A stretch of DNA of 64,000 nt from Edaphochlamys debaryana (Eukaryota; Chlorophyta; Chlorophyceae; Chlamydomonadales), in contig JAEHOE010000008.1 of the NCBI GenBank assembly GCA_016858145.1, positions 1,426,001-1,490,000 of the forward strand, read 5' to 3'. Of the stretch, positions 48,116 through 60,354 are shown in pieces. The translations under genes and the position numbers were made by a program. Numbering within the stretch: the stretch's first letter is position 1; every line of letters begins with the position of its first letter. The notes beneath the pieces were generated by a model that saw nothing but the letters and a program-made list of their open reading frames with translations, did no database searches and was not told where the DNA came from.

Positions 48116-48507
48116 ATGCTAGGTTGGGCCTCGTTTCTGTCAGGCCTATTTACTGGCATGCACGGATTGAGGGCAGGGCTGTGAGGCCGTTGGCAGTTGC
48201 CGGTAGGCGGCGGGTGTAGATCGGGGTTTGAGGGGTTTGAGGGACGCCCGTTGCTGGGCTCGGGCTTGCCGGGTTGCCACCGGTGGGTTCTAGTGCGTGT
48301 CGTCTGTGGGGAGAGCCGAGAGCTCGAGAGGTTCTGAGCTGGTGCGGCCCGTGGGAGGCCTGTACCGGGGTGTTGTGTCTGGGTGGCGCGGCTGGGGGTG
48401 GGCCTGTGTGCAGAGCGGGGGAGTGCCCGGGTTGGGGTTGCATGGGCTTTGCGGGTGCGAGTCTCGCGTCGTGTACGGCGGCCTTCGGCTGGCCGGCCTC
48501 TTCAGGG

Positions 48508-48537
48508 ACTCGCGGTGCCTCGCCCGGCACCGCGAGT
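48508..48537. repeat. Hairpin with 12-bp perfect arms
   Basis: ACTCGCGGTGCC (48508-48519) pairs with GGCACCGCGAGT (48526-48537) around a six-base loop. CTAA follows at 48546-48549. Confidence 0.85.
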
Positions 48538-49071
48538 GACCACATCTAAGGGACAGAGCCTCCGATACTGTCCCGAGCGTGTCGCTCCTGGCATTACCAC
48601 TGCATCGCCGCCTTTGGGCAGGCTCTTAGCAGCTCTCTCAGCTAGCTCTGGCAGCCCTGGCACGGCCATCTAGTGCCCTCAGCTGAACCTCGGATAGCTA
48701 CGGTAGCTACGGATCTCGGGAGCGCGACGTGCGCTTGGCAGCAAGCACGATGTGATTGCGGAGTCTCGCGCCTCCGCCGGGCCCCCTCTTGGGTTGCAGT
48801 TTAGGTCTGTAGGTGCTGTGCTATGCTCAGTTGTGGGCGGGGGCCTTGGGACTCCCACGGGGTTTCATGCATTTGCATGCGCGGCGTGGTGGCATCACGG
48901 GCCACAAGTCGCAGGTGCGAGGCGGCTCCCCTGCAGCATTTGGGGACTGCGTGCAGCGGTTGCTAACATGCGGGACGCTGTTGGCCCATTCTCGCCCGCG
49001 CCTGTGTACGCTTCTTTCCCACCGGGCTCCACCCTGACGTCACTCCCCTCACCCGCATTCCGCCTGCAGGG

Positions 49072-49270
49072 AGGCACCTACAAGACGCAGACTGTCATCC
49101 ACGCCCGGAGCTGCTTCGTGCCCGGCCTGATGTACGTCATGCTGTCCAGAGTGACGGAGTCACGCCTGCTGCGCATTGTGGGCAGCCTCACGCCGGACCT
49201 GTTCGACCCAGTTGACGCAAGCATTGTGCTAGGGGGAGGGGCTGGCGCGATGGGGCCGGCGGCAACATGA
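49072..49270 (+). pseudogene. Pif1-like helicase C-terminal fragment
   Basis: After a good acceptor (CGCCTGCAG at 49063-49071) the frame reads GGTYKTQTVIHARSCFVPGL, then MYVMLSRVTESRLLRIVGSL and TPDLFDPVDASIVLG, to a stop at 49270. This is the last motif block of Pif1/Helitron-type helicases, where the conserved core is (F/P)G-x2-YV-x-LSRV. The upstream helicase motifs (Walker A and B) were not found in 48120-49070, so this is either the last exon of a broken gene or a captured fragment. Confidence 0.65.
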
Positions 49271-49539
49271 GGAAGCACAGGGCGGAACGTGTTGGGATTG
49301 GGGCAATAACTGCGCACTAGGGAACAACTGCACGCGTGCATAGGTGCTGCAAAAGCACCGTGGGGTTCGAACTGCATGCATGGAGCATGGTGGGGCGCCT
49401 CGTGTACACCCAGTTGACGCAACTGCAGAAGCTTTGTGCAAAGGGCTGGGGCTGTTGAGGCGGCCGGCAGCAACAACATGGGGCGCTGGCCTTCCGCGTA
49501 GCGGTGGCGGCCAAGGCTGCCGCGCGTCATGCAGTGCTT

Positions 49540-49938
49540 GCGAAGCAAGCATGGGCGTCATAGATAGATACGGTGTCATTCGGCTGACTGGAACACAGCG
49601 GGTTGACGGTCGCGGAGGGCACGTCCACCTCGCGTGCAACATCCCTGCCTGGCGACCCTTCGCCGCCCCCGACGGGCCGGGCCACCTCGCTCTCCAGTAC
49701 AGGCCTGCTCCCCGGGCCTGCTCCCCGACTGACCCCTTCCGGCCTGCGCTCTTTGTGAGGTGCGTTGCAAGGCCATGAGAGAGCCAGGGGTGCTGTGCAG
49801 AGCCGTGCTGCTCTGGGCTCTCAGCTGTCACCAGCTGTGTCCCCCTCCCACCCGCTCCTCCCTCCTCCTCCGCCCCCCCTCTCCCCTCCGCCCCTGCTCA
49901 ACCCGGGCAACGGCTTCACTTCAGCAACCTTCTAGTTA
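49540..49938 (+). repeat. ~390-bp direct repeat, copy A
   Basis: Runs from GCGAAGCAAGCATGGGCGTC to CAACCTTCTAGTTA and matches 50388-50776 at roughly 95% by eye, with small indels in the pyrimidine-rich tail. ATGCAG (49529-49534) lies just to the left. Confidence 0.9.
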
Positions 49939-50387
49939 AGCCGTCTCTCGCTAGAGCATCCGGGTGTCGGGTGTCGGCAAGTCTCGGAGTTCCGCCGCCC
50001 TTCGCGCCTCCATGTAGCGCTCCGTAGCGCGTTCGCAGCGAGCTCTGTCGGGGCGTCGCGCGCGAGGCTCGAGGATGTCAACGACTTCGTCTCGGAAATC
50101 GGGTTTGCTCCAGGAGGCCGCCCGGCGCCGCTGCAGAAGCCTATGGCTGTATTGTAGCCGAGGGGCGACCTCCAGAGGTCCGTTTCCAAGGAGAAACGCC
50201 AGCCTAGGCGAACTTCGCAGCCATCCTCGCGAGCGCCTTTTGCGGCCACGGCCCTTTGGGGCCTGCGACCTTGCTCGTTGAACTTCACTTAGGACGTTGC
50301 GCGAAGCTCCAGCATGATCCCGGCAACTGAGTCGCCGGGGTCGGCGCGAATCAACATGTGGCGGCTGGCAAGACAGATCACTGCCCC

Positions 50388-50776
50388 GCGAAGCAAGCAT
50401 GGGCGTCATAGATAGATACGGTGTCATTCGGCTGACTGGCATACAGCGGGTTGACGTTCGCGGAGGGCACGTCCACCTCGCGTGCAACATCCCTGCCTGG
50501 CGACCCTTCGCCGCCCCCGACGGCCCGGGCCACCTCGCCCTCCGGTACAGGCCTGCTCCCCGTGCCTGCTCCCCGACTGGCCCCTTCCGACCTGCGCTCT
50601 TTGTGAGGTGCGTCGTGAGGCCATGAGAGAGCCAAGGGTGCTGTGCAGAGCAGTGCTGCTCAGGGCTCCCAGCTGTCACCAGCTGTCTCCCCCTCCTCCC
50701 TCCTCCTCCGCCCCCCCTCTCCCCTCCGCCCCTGCTCAACCCGGGCAACGGCTTCACTTCAGCAACCTTCTAGTTA
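50388..50776 (+). repeat. ~390-bp direct repeat, copy B
   Basis: Second copy of the 49540-49938 unit. ATGCAG recurs at its right edge (50776-50781). About 450 bases without recognisable coding sequence separate the copies. Confidence 0.9.
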
Positions 50777-50781
50777 TGCAG

Positions 50782-53700
50782 CCCATGTATCCAGAGGTTG
50801 GTGTCGGAATGTCTCGGAAGTGTTATAGGTTGTCTTGCGCGCGCGGGAGGGCCGGAATCGCACGCCTGACCCAGCCTAGCGATATGGACGCCTGCGACGG
50901 AGGTCCTGTCGCCAGCGAGGACTCCAGAGAGCGAGCGCCGAGCGAGATACTGTCAGCATCGCGCGAGCCATCTTCGCGACCGGCGCACGGCGCGCCCGGT
51001 TGACCCGATGAAGACCTTGCAGTATTACTAGCGTAGTGCAGAAAGCGAGCGGCGGCATGTGGGTCGCCTCGCGTGCGCTGTGCGAGAGCATCTCCGACAG
51101 GGCAATGTGTCGGCGAGTTGTCCTGTTTGGGATTGCCGGCCTCAGGCATGGCGATGGGAACAACCATTGGCCGAGGTTGCAGTCTAGCGCATCATCAGCG
51201 TTCCGGAGCGCCCGCAGAGCGCCCGCGAGCTCGCTGGCCCTCGCGCTCGGCCCAACCCCCAACCTCCGCACGCCTCACGCCTTCGACTGCGACCAAGCCG
51301 ACGTCTGTTCAGCCCAGGCGAGGCCTGAGCTCTCAAACTTATGCTGTCTACAGTGCTAGAACGCATCGCGAGGCCTGGGCGTTGCACTTTGTCGCCGATG
51401 AACATGAACATTGGCTCTCCTCTTGGTCTACTTGACAATCGCATGGACGATGCGCGGCGTGGTGTCAGTCCGACGGTCGCCCTTTGCCCCACATCCCGGG
51501 CCCGGGGCCCAGCACCTGCCGTCACGTTCGGGTTCGCACCCCGCCGGCCGCCCGGGCCCGCCGCACCCCTGGGCCCGCACCCCGGGCCCCCGAGGACCCC
51601 GGGCACGCCTCGCTGCGTCCCCCTGCCTGCCTTTCAGCTCTTCACCGAATAAATCTTGAGGCCTTTAGTTTGGCCTCGAGTCTTGGGGAGAACACGCCGC
51701 GTATGAAGGCATTCAAGCACGCGCGCGGATGCAGGGGATGGCAGGCGGGTTCGTGTATGGACGGTAACAGTGTTGAGCTTAGTTGCCCGGCATAGATACG
51801 GCGCGACGTACACCACCCTTCTGCAAGTCGGAATGTGGGAGCTGTCGGCTTACGTGGAGTCAGGCCCGCACCCCCGGCCCGCAGCCCCCGGCATGCGGCA
51901 TTCCCTGCATGGCGGCCCCAGTTCAGCCCTTACTTCTGGCTCTTCGTCTTCGTAGCCACCTCAACTCTTAGCTACAGCGGCTTTGCGTGTTGTCAGTCAG
52001 ACCCGCCCCCCCGGCCTGCAGTCAGATCCGCCCCAGGCCGCTCGCAGAGGTGCGGGGGCCGCACACCCGCCGGGCCCATACCCGCCGGGCCCACACCCGG
52101 GGGTGCGGGCCCACAGTATGTGGGCCGCACCCCCGGGGGTCCCTTGTCGGCCCAACTTCAGCAAAAGCTGCATCACCTCACGTGGTCATTTCGGTCAGAC
52201 ACCCAAGGTCATGCCAAGGCACATGCCATGGCACAGCGGGTATGCGTGCCGTGTGGAAACACACGCTGCGCCTCAACCTGGCTCGCGACCTAGGTTGAAA
52301 CGGAAGGCCGTGTCCCTCGCTCGTCATCCCTAAATGCGTGGCCTACCATGCTCAGCGCTTACGCAGCTATCCCTCTTTCAACCACGTTGCTCCACCCTCG
52401 CTATGCCTGCCCCCTGTACCTGAATCCAGCGTTAGCGCCATAATCTGCAGGCCCGCTCCTCTGCATGGGGTCGGGAGAGCCAGGATCGAGAGGTGTACGG
52501 CCAACAGTGTGAGCACATGATGAACGGTGAACGGTTACTGGTAGGAGGCGCGGCCGAGGAGGGGCCATCGATACACGCTGAGCATGGTCATTGCGTGCCA
52601 AGGACTAAGGTGGGACCTGAGTGTGGTCAGTGCAAGTTATGACAGGGACTTGCGTTCTGGCTTGCAGGGGGCAAGCCCGTGAGGTGGGTCGCTTGGCCCC
52701 AGCGTTCAGCGCTGTGACCCCAGGGGGGTCCTTCATTGTAAACACCGAGGACTGCATAACGTGTCCCCCCTGTATCCCGCTCCCTTAACTGCACAACGTG
52801 TCCACCCGGGCAGGACGGGGCTGTCCCTGTAAGCTGTGACACCAGCCTGGGCCCCGCGCCCACGCATAGGACGTAGCCAGTGCAGCGGCAACGGAGGAGC
52901 GGGCGCTGCTCCGAGTTCCCACCCCTCACTGTTCGGTACGGACAACAGGGGGGCGCCTGGACACGCTAGTTCGTGACAGCAGCCCACCCTTTCCATCTTT
53001 CCCTTCCCGCCGGCCCCTGGTCTCACTCAGCTCGATGGGCCCCCAACACCCGTTCTGGTTCGTCTCTTGTGGAGCCACCCCTTACGGGTACTGCTATGGG
53101 TATGGTGCACGAGACTTATGGTGGGGGCTTCATGCGGCTGCACGGTGCTGCTGGCCAGGGGCTAGCTGGAGAGGCACTCGGCCCCTGGCAGTGTGCACGC
53201 TGAGTCCTTCACTCGACCAAGCGGGGCGCCTCCACAGGGGCAAGCCAACTAACTCGGTATATACCAGTTACAGGCTTCTGGCAGCCGGCACGCAAAGGCC
53301 TTCGTCAGCTCCCTCCTTCGTTAACTACCGGTTACAGGCTTCAGGTTGGTAACCAACAGATGCCGACGGCAGTGAGATATGGCTCCCTACTTACCAAAAT
53401 GGGACTCTCCCTGCGCCATGCGCCTCATTCCATGCCAAGCTGCGACCCGTGGGGCGTTACCCACCCCCGGGGTGCCTCTGCTCGCGCTGCGGCCCTCGCA
53501 ACGGGGCCGAGCTGTGCGAGGCCCCATATACGGCCCTCAAGGCCTTGCTTCTCTCTCCCAGCAATGCTGCGTCTCTTGCGCCAGGTCCGCACACCACAGC
53601 GCAGAGCAGCCCGCACCGCATTCAAGCCGGCGGCGGCTTGAACAGAGCCTGACAGTCGTCGCCACAGGCTCCCGTCCAACCTGCCAGTCGACCTTCTCCC

Positions 53701-53923
53701 TCCACAAACCCAACTCGCTCAGCCTCCTGGCCCTTCCCCGCCTCTGAACCACCAAGCTCCGCGTGCTCCTCACCCCCAAATCCTCAAAGCTCCTCCTCCA
53801 CACCTCCCCCGCAAGCTGCTGCGTCTCCCGCCACTCTCGGCCCAGCAACCGAAACCGCAAGGCAACGCCTCAGGCACCACCCAGCTTCCCAACGCCCCCA
53901 AGCGGCCCCGTTACAGGGCACGC
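50782..53923. other. Gene-poor, repeat-rich stretch
   Basis: No frame here shows conserved protein motifs. Contents are a GC-rich region with CCGCCGGGCCCA-type short repeats (51480-52150), a strong hairpin at 52095-52140, and two copies of a TTACAGGCTTC-containing 18-mer at about 53266 and 53325. The 3' UTR of the EF-Ts polyprotein gene occupies the right end. Minus-strand TGTAA copies at 53911-53915 and 53332-53336 are candidate poly(A) signals for it. Confidence 0.4.
52095..52140. repeat. Long GC-rich hairpin
   Basis: ACCCGGGGGTGCGGGCCCAC (from 52095) folds onto the mirror sequence ending at 52140, around a GTA loop at 52116-52118. Arms are about 20 bp with one bulged base. Confidence 0.85.
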
Positions 53924-56900
53924 TTACTTCTGCCCGGTGACGGCGGCCACCTCGGCGGCGAAGTCGTTCGACTTCTTCTCCAGGCCCTCGCCCAGCTGGA
54001 ACTTGACGAAGCGGCGCACCGAGATCTTCTCGCCGATGGCGGCGATGGCCTCCTTGATGGCGTCGGCCACGGTCTACGGAAAGGGGCGAGCGGGCGGAGG
54101 AAAACTGAGATTATGGTACCGACTGGGGGAGGGCACGTTATGGAATGGGCGCGGCAGCGCGGGAAAGGGCAAGCGTGAGGCGTAAGTGGGCCGCAGAGGT
54201 GACGGGAGGAGGCAAGGGCGGAGGTCCTGACCTTGGAGTTGTCGGTGAGGAAGGGCTGGTCCAGCAGGCACATCTCCTGCGCGATCTTCTTGGCGCGGCC
54301 CTCGGCGATCTTGGCGCGGATGGCCTCGGGCTTGCCCTGAGGGGAGGGGAGGAGGATAACAGGCGGCACGCGTTCGGAATCGCCCATGCCTCGCATCACC
54401 CACGGTCGACGCTACCCGAGAGCACGGCCTTGCAGTCTCCGCTGGCTCTTGCATACAGCTCACCCGCAACCCCCACACCGAGACCCGGGCCCCCCAACCC
54501 CAGCAGCTGCCCGCCAGCGCACGAACCCGGCCCTACCTTGAGGTCCTCGCGGGCCATCTCGAGCTGCTTCTCGCGCTCGAACACCTCGGCGGGGATTTCA
54601 TCGGCCGACACGTACTGCACGTTCTGGCCGGCCACGATGCCCATGGCGATGTAGTTGACCAGCTGGTTGAACTTCTCAGAGGCCGCCACGAAGTCGGTCT
54701 CGCAGTTGACCTCCAGCAGCACGCCCAGGCGCGAGCCGGGGTGGATGTAGGACGCGACCACGCCCTCGGCGGCAATGCGGCCGGCCTTCTTGTCGGCGCC
54801 CGCCAGGCCCTTCATGCGCAGCCACTCGGTGGCCTTGGCCATGTCGCCCTCGCACTCGGCCAGCGCCTTCTTGCAGTCCATCATGCCCGCGCCGGTGGCG
54901 TCGCGCAGGGTCTTGACGACCGAGGCGGCGACCTGGGGTGAAAGATAGCAAGGCGGGGGAGCGGGTGAGGAGGAGCGGGAGGCATGGGAGGCATGTGGAG
55001 GAGGAGTGGGACTGGCGGGTTTTGTAAGCGGTGTCGGGCGCAGACGAACGCGCAGGGGAGGGCAGAGGACGTGAGGCAAGATAGCTTTGCTGGAAGCCAG
55101 GGACTCACGGCGACGAGGGGCTTGGCCTCCTTCTTGGGCTCCTCCTTCTTGGGCTCCTCCACCTTGGGCGGCGCTGGGGCCTTGGCCTGCGTCTGCTGGG
55201 CCACCTCGGCGGCGAAGTCGTTCGACTTCTTCTCAATGCCCTCGCCCAGGCGGTACTTGATGAAGCGGCGGATCTGCGGAGCAACGGGAAATCGAGAGAA
55301 AGGCTCAGATCAGTCTCGGCCTAAGCATTATGTGGCCGTCAAGCCCTGTGTGGTCAGTCTGCGCCCAACGGAGCGCGCAGGGTTCCGGAAGCCCCGCAAA
55401 CCGCTATGAGCCCGCCCCACCTTGATGTTCTCGCCCACGGCGGCGATGGTCTCCTTGACCATCTCAGCCACGGTCTTGTCCGGGTTGGACAGAGTCATCT
55501 GGTTGGTCAACGCCATCTGGTTGCGGATCTTGTCCAGGCGGCCCTCCACGATCTTGGTGCTGCGGGGTTTAACCAAGGATCAAGGTAAGTATCATCGAGA
55601 GGCAGGCAGGGTCGGCGATTCCAGTCCGTGAGCAGCAACGTGGAACGCGGCTTAGGCAGTGTCACAGCCGCGGGCGGGCAGAGGATGGCGTGCCCAGCCG
55701 GTTAATTCAGCTCCCAAGCAACGACCCCTGGCCGCCTCAGCCGCCTCACCGGATGGCCTCCGGCTTCTTGGACAGGTCGTCCTTGCCCAGCTCCACCTCG
55801 CGCTCCTTGGCCAGGACCTGTGCGAATGCGCAAGACAGGAGAATACAACATGAAGGGCGGACACAGACTGGGTTCGCCTCCGTGGTGAGAACCCCGAGGC
55901 TTCCAACAAAGCTCCCCACGCTTGGGCTGGACCCCAACGTGCTGCCCAGACACCGGGCGCCCAGGCCTCTTTGTTGCAGGCATAGCGAGCTGGACGCACC
56001 TCCTCGGGCACGTCCTCGGGGTTGACGCAGATGCAGTCGGTGGCGGCAATGATCATGCCCAGCTCGTTGACCAGCTTCTGGAAGGCGTCCGAGGCGGCCA
56101 CGAAGTCGGTCTCGCAGTTGACCTCCAGCAGCACGCCCAGGCGCGAGCCGGGGTGGATGTAGCGGACCACGGCGCCCTCGGCGGCGATGCGGCCAGACTT
56201 CTTGTCGGCACCCGACAGGCCCTTCTTGCGCAGCCACTGCAGAGGAGGTGAGAGAGAACAGGGTGCGGCAGTTGCGAGGCCGTGCGGGCACAAGACAAGT
56301 CGAGGTGAGGTGGGTACAGCCCTAGGCTGGAAGTTGAGTAGCGTGGTGCTGGAAGGCCCCCTCCTGAGCTGCAAGTCGAACGGCAGGCCCTGGTATGCAG
56401 ATCCAGGCCTGCAGGCCGCCGTGGCCTCAGAGCATCCTTGAGCGAGGGGCACGAGGCAACAGGAAGCATGTTTCGCCCGATGGGACTTACACAAAAAGGC
56501 GTAAGACATCCCGCCCTAGCCCGCCACGCGCAGGCTAGCCCAGCTACAAACACGCTAGGCCATGCCGCCCCCAACACACCTCAGCAGCCTCCTCGGCGTT
56601 GCCGCCGCACTCAGCCAGCGCCTTCTTGCAGTCCATCATGCCCGCGCCGGTCGCATTGCGCAGCGCCTTGACATCCGCAGCAGAGATGTCTGGCGGGGAG
56701 GGGCACACGACACACAAAGAGACCGGTTGGTTCTCTGGCCATTGACATAAACACCGATCACACCAAACGTCAACGGCTAAGGCGCGGGAAGAGGCATGTC
56801 TGCTATGGGCATGCCCGTCAACCGGTCCGGACCGCACAGTCACAGAACCGTTTTAACCCAAAGGAGACGGCCCAAAAGGGCAAAACTGGGCCCGAGTCTC

Positions 56901-59900
56901 CTTCGGCACCAGCCCCTGGCCGGCACGCATGCGGCAGCCCCACGAGGCGCCCGCCTTCCTCCTCCCGCAGCAGCCCCAGCGGCAGGGGCGACCCGCGTGC
57001 CGCCGCGGCCGCGCCCAGCCACGCCAGCGGCACCCGTCCCTCGCCGCCCATTGCCAAGCCGCTCCAGCGCGGCTCAACCGCCAGCGCCCCGGGACCAGCC
57101 CCAGCAATCTGGCTGGTCCCTTCGCTCCCCTTCCGCCTGCTCCCCGCTCCGCTCCGTCTCCTCCCCGCCCATGCCCCGCGAGTCCCCGCGAGCGCCGCTA
57201 CTGACTCTGCACGGCGGCGGCCAGCACGACGGGCCGGCGGCCGGCGCGAGCGGGCAGCTCCGCCTCGTCCTCGTCGTCGTCCAGCAGGTCCGCCACCAGG
57301 TCAGCGGCGCGCTTCTCCACATCGCCGTCGTACAGCAGCGACAGCAGGGCGTCCTCGTCATCCTCCTGTTGTGGGGAGCGAGTGGATAGGAAATAGAGAG
57401 GGAAAGGGGGTCAGCAACGAGCTTAAAGTAGGCATGCAGTGGCTTGGACACACGATTAGGCAGACGCCCATGCATACCCCCGCCCCCGCTCACGGCCTTG
57501 AGCCGCTAGCCTCCCCGCCGGAGCCCCTGCCCCCGTCCCGTCGCTCACGTGGCCCTCGCGCTCCGTGAACTCGGCCTCGCCGGCCTCGTTGTACGACATC
57601 TTGAGGCCCACGCGCTTGAGCGCGTCCTTGGGCACGGCGTCGTAGGCGGCGCTGTCGAAGTAGTCGAACAGCTGCACCACGTCACCGCCGAAGTCCACCT
57701 CCTGTGCGCCCAGGATGGCCACGCCGTTGGCGTTCACCTCGTCCTGGGGTGGGGCAGGGGTGGGGCGGGAGAGGGAAGGGAAGGACATTAGTCGAGGAGG
57801 CGCGGGGCAGCTGCTGAGAAACGGGCGGCCGAGGCTGTGCATGGTGTTCATAATGCGTGGCCTACGTAACTTGCTTCCTAAACCCTGCCCCCGGATGTTT
57901 TGCCTGGCTCAAGGCAAGGACCCAAGCGCCCTTAGCTGCGAGGGACCCCTCTGCTCTCCCTCTGTGATCTGCGTGCTGCGCTGCAGTGCATGCTGTGCTG
58001 CGCTCACCGTGCCGCGGCTGGGCAGGCCCATGGGGGAGACCTGGTAGCCGTTCTTGCCCTTAATCAGGCCGGCGCGGGTGACACCGAACTGGAAGTTGCC
58101 CTCCGCGCCGATAATGCGCTCCTCATCGTAGTCCTCGAACTCGGCACCGCCCACGGCAGCAATGGCGCCGTCCTCATCGTCCTCCAGCAGGGCATCGGGC
58201 TCGAAGGCCAGCGCCTCCTCCGCGAGCGCCTCCTCGGCGTCGTTGATGAGGGTGTCCAGCTCCTCATCCTCATCCTCGTCCAGCTCCTCGAAGAGCTCCA
58301 CGGCCTCGCCCGCCACCTCCTCATCGGTGAAGTGCGTCAGCTGGATCTTGTCGGACACCAGCTGCGACTCCAGCACGAAGGCAGCGACCGAGTCGCCGAC
58401 CTTGTAGTACTTGGCGACGTTGAGCTGGTCGTCAGACACCTCAGCGTACTCGGGCATCTCGAACTCCGTGTCGGCCCACTCGGCGCGCAGGGCGGCCTTA
58501 ACGTCCTCCGCCAGCAGGGCCGAGGGCACCTTCATCTCCTCGCGGGGCAGCAGGCCCGTCAGGGTCTTGCCGTTCCACTCGAAGTCCAGGAAGATGCCGT
58601 AGTTCTCCACGCGGCTGACCGTGCCGGCAACCTCCGCCAGGTAGGGCGGGTTCTCCAGCTGGTACTGGATCTGTGGGCCAAGGCAGAGGCAGAACGGGGG
58701 AGCAGTCAGCGGGGGGGCCGGGGGCTGGCCTGACCAAGATGAGGGGTACATAAACCGCAGGCCTGCAACCGCTGGGCCACATAGCCTCCGCTGGCCACGC
58801 GTCAGCGTCATCAGCGCTACCATCAAATATTGGCCATTGAGTTCATCTCAATTTAACCGTGCGACGTCACTGCGCTGGCGTCATGAAATGGTGCTGCCCC
58901 GGAGCCTCGGCTTGGGTAAGCGGGCGTGTGTAACCCTAACCGCCTTCGCTGCCCACGTCCACTAAGGAAGCCTCGCGGCCCCGTCGCCCCCTCTCTTCAA
59001 ATCGGCTGCCCACCTCAGCAGCATCCAGGTTGGCCTCCAGGGCGCTGATAGCGGCCTCCGAGAACTCCTCCACATCCTCCTCCATGACGAAGGGGATGTC
59101 CTCGAAGCCCGGCAAGTCAGCCCGGACCTCGAACTGGCCGTCCTCCAGCTCAACCTCCACATCCTCCTCCTCCTCGTCCTGCTGCTCCTTCTCCTCCTTG
59201 ATGTCGTCGGCGAAGTCCACGACCTCGTCCGAGGCCGATGACTCAGCGCCAGCGGGGGCAGCAGCGGCACCTGACAATTTGAGAGAAATATAATCAGTGC
59301 GAACGCTCGGAAAGGGCTCGTGGCATCAGCGACCCGACCAGCCATGGAGGATGCTCACCGGACAGCGACAGCGAGACCCGGTTCTTGGCGGCGTCCACGC
59401 TCAGCACCTTCACGGTAACCTTCTGGCCCACGGACACCACGTCCTTGGCGTTCTTGGTGAACCCAGCCTGCGCCACGAAAATGCAAGCTCTTGGCTCTGG
59501 TTCTCGCGTTCTCGGCCCACCCACTTCGCTCCGAGCCCAGGCATACCCACCGCCAGCTTAGAGATGTGCACCAGGCCATTGGTAGTGGAACCGAAGTTGA
59601 CGAAGGCACCGAACTCCTCGACGGCCGTCTGCACGCCGCAGCCAAGTGCGGTCAGCCAAATTTCCCAGCCCTTCGCCCCGCCCCCTCGATAGGTTTTGTA
59701 GGACGCACCACGGTGCCCTCATACTCCGAGCCCTCCTTCACGTCAGCGAGCGCAATGGCAGCCTCGGCGGCCTTGCCACCAGCGGGCGCCTCAGCGAACA
59801 CGCGCACGCTGGGGCGGACGCCCTTGAAGGCAACCTGGCGCCTGCGCAGAGACAGTGATCGAGCGGGGTCGAGCGAGCTGCACCCGGCCGAGGCAATGCG

Positions 59901-60096
59901 CTTGTGGCTGCCGCGACGCACCTGCCGGCGACGGGGCGCAGACGCGCCACGACGTTGCGGGCATTCGCCTGCACAAGAAGGCCACAAATCGAATTGCTAA
60001 ATAGTTCTAGAGGTGGATCAACGCAGGCCGAGGCTGGTGCAGCAGTCTGGTGCCAACCTGCGTGGTGGCCGTGCGGCCGGCCAGGTCCCGCAGCAT
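53924..60096 (-). CDS. PETs: Plastid EF-Ts polyprotein (S1-S1-EF-Ts-EF-Ts; PETs/PSRP-7)
   Basis: Chloroplast translation factor: EF-Ts recharges EF-Tu with GTP, and the N-terminal S1 part corresponds to ribosomal protein PSRP-7. Seventeen exons join in frame to 1,016 residues: 60096-60058, 59968-59922, 59841-59709, 59628-59551, 59467-59359, 59270-59014, 58670-58008, 57743-57549, 57365-57206, 56689-56580, 56236-56000, 55817-55750, 55559-55421, 55273-55109, 54932-54537, 54336-54232 and 54073-53924. S1 domain 1 is about residues 60-135 ([20 protein letters not shown]). An acidic linker follows, then S1 domain 2 at about 229-300 ([20 protein letters not shown]) and a second acidic region. EF-Ts 1 is about 562-790 ([33 protein letters not shown]) and EF-Ts 2 about 800-1016 ([18 protein letters not shown]). 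Length matches the known Chlamydomonas polyprotein. The first exon ([13 protein letters not shown]) is tentative because it lies in a dispersed repeat; everything from 59968 on is firm. Confidence 0.93.
60019..60076 (-). repeat. 58-bp dispersed repeat, copy 1 (inverted relative to copy 2)
   Basis: The reverse complement of 60019-60076 matches 62638-62695 with about six differences, sharing CACGGCCACCA and AGGTTGGCACCAGAC. Copy 1 overlaps the proposed first exon and donor of the EF-Ts gene. Confidence 0.85.
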
Positions 60097-60354
60097 GGTG
60101 ATGTCCTAGTCTATGTGAGGCTAGGTGGGGAAAGAGCAGGGAACGGGTGTGGGCAAAATCCTGTGTCCGCGGACCGGCACCTGGCATCGGGTGCATGGGC
60201 GAGCCGAGGGCCACAGCCACAAGCGGCCCTCGACAGGCTCCCCCACCGCCACGCATTTGCTTAACCCACTCTGTCGACCAACTCAAGTGCACCCCACAGT
60301 AAACCCCTCTCCTCCGGAACCTCGCGCAAGCGTTCTCGCTCGGTCGACGAAACG
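60097..60354. promoter_or_regulatory. Head-to-head promoter region, EF-Ts polyprotein and DUF4079 gene
   Basis: About 260 bases (or 390 if the tentative EF-Ts exon 1 is wrong) separate two divergent plastid-protein genes. No TATA box is obvious. Confidence 0.45.

Noticed and set aside
48508..48549. Helitron 3' end (hairpin followed by CTRR).
   Set aside because: The hairpin and a CTAA eight bases later fit loosely, but CTAA is followed by G rather than the T expected at a Helitron insertion. No 5' TC end or Rep domain was seen.
49540..50776. LTR retrotransposon.
   Set aside because: The repeats lack TG...CA ends, and I see no primer-binding site, polypurine tract or coding sequence between them.
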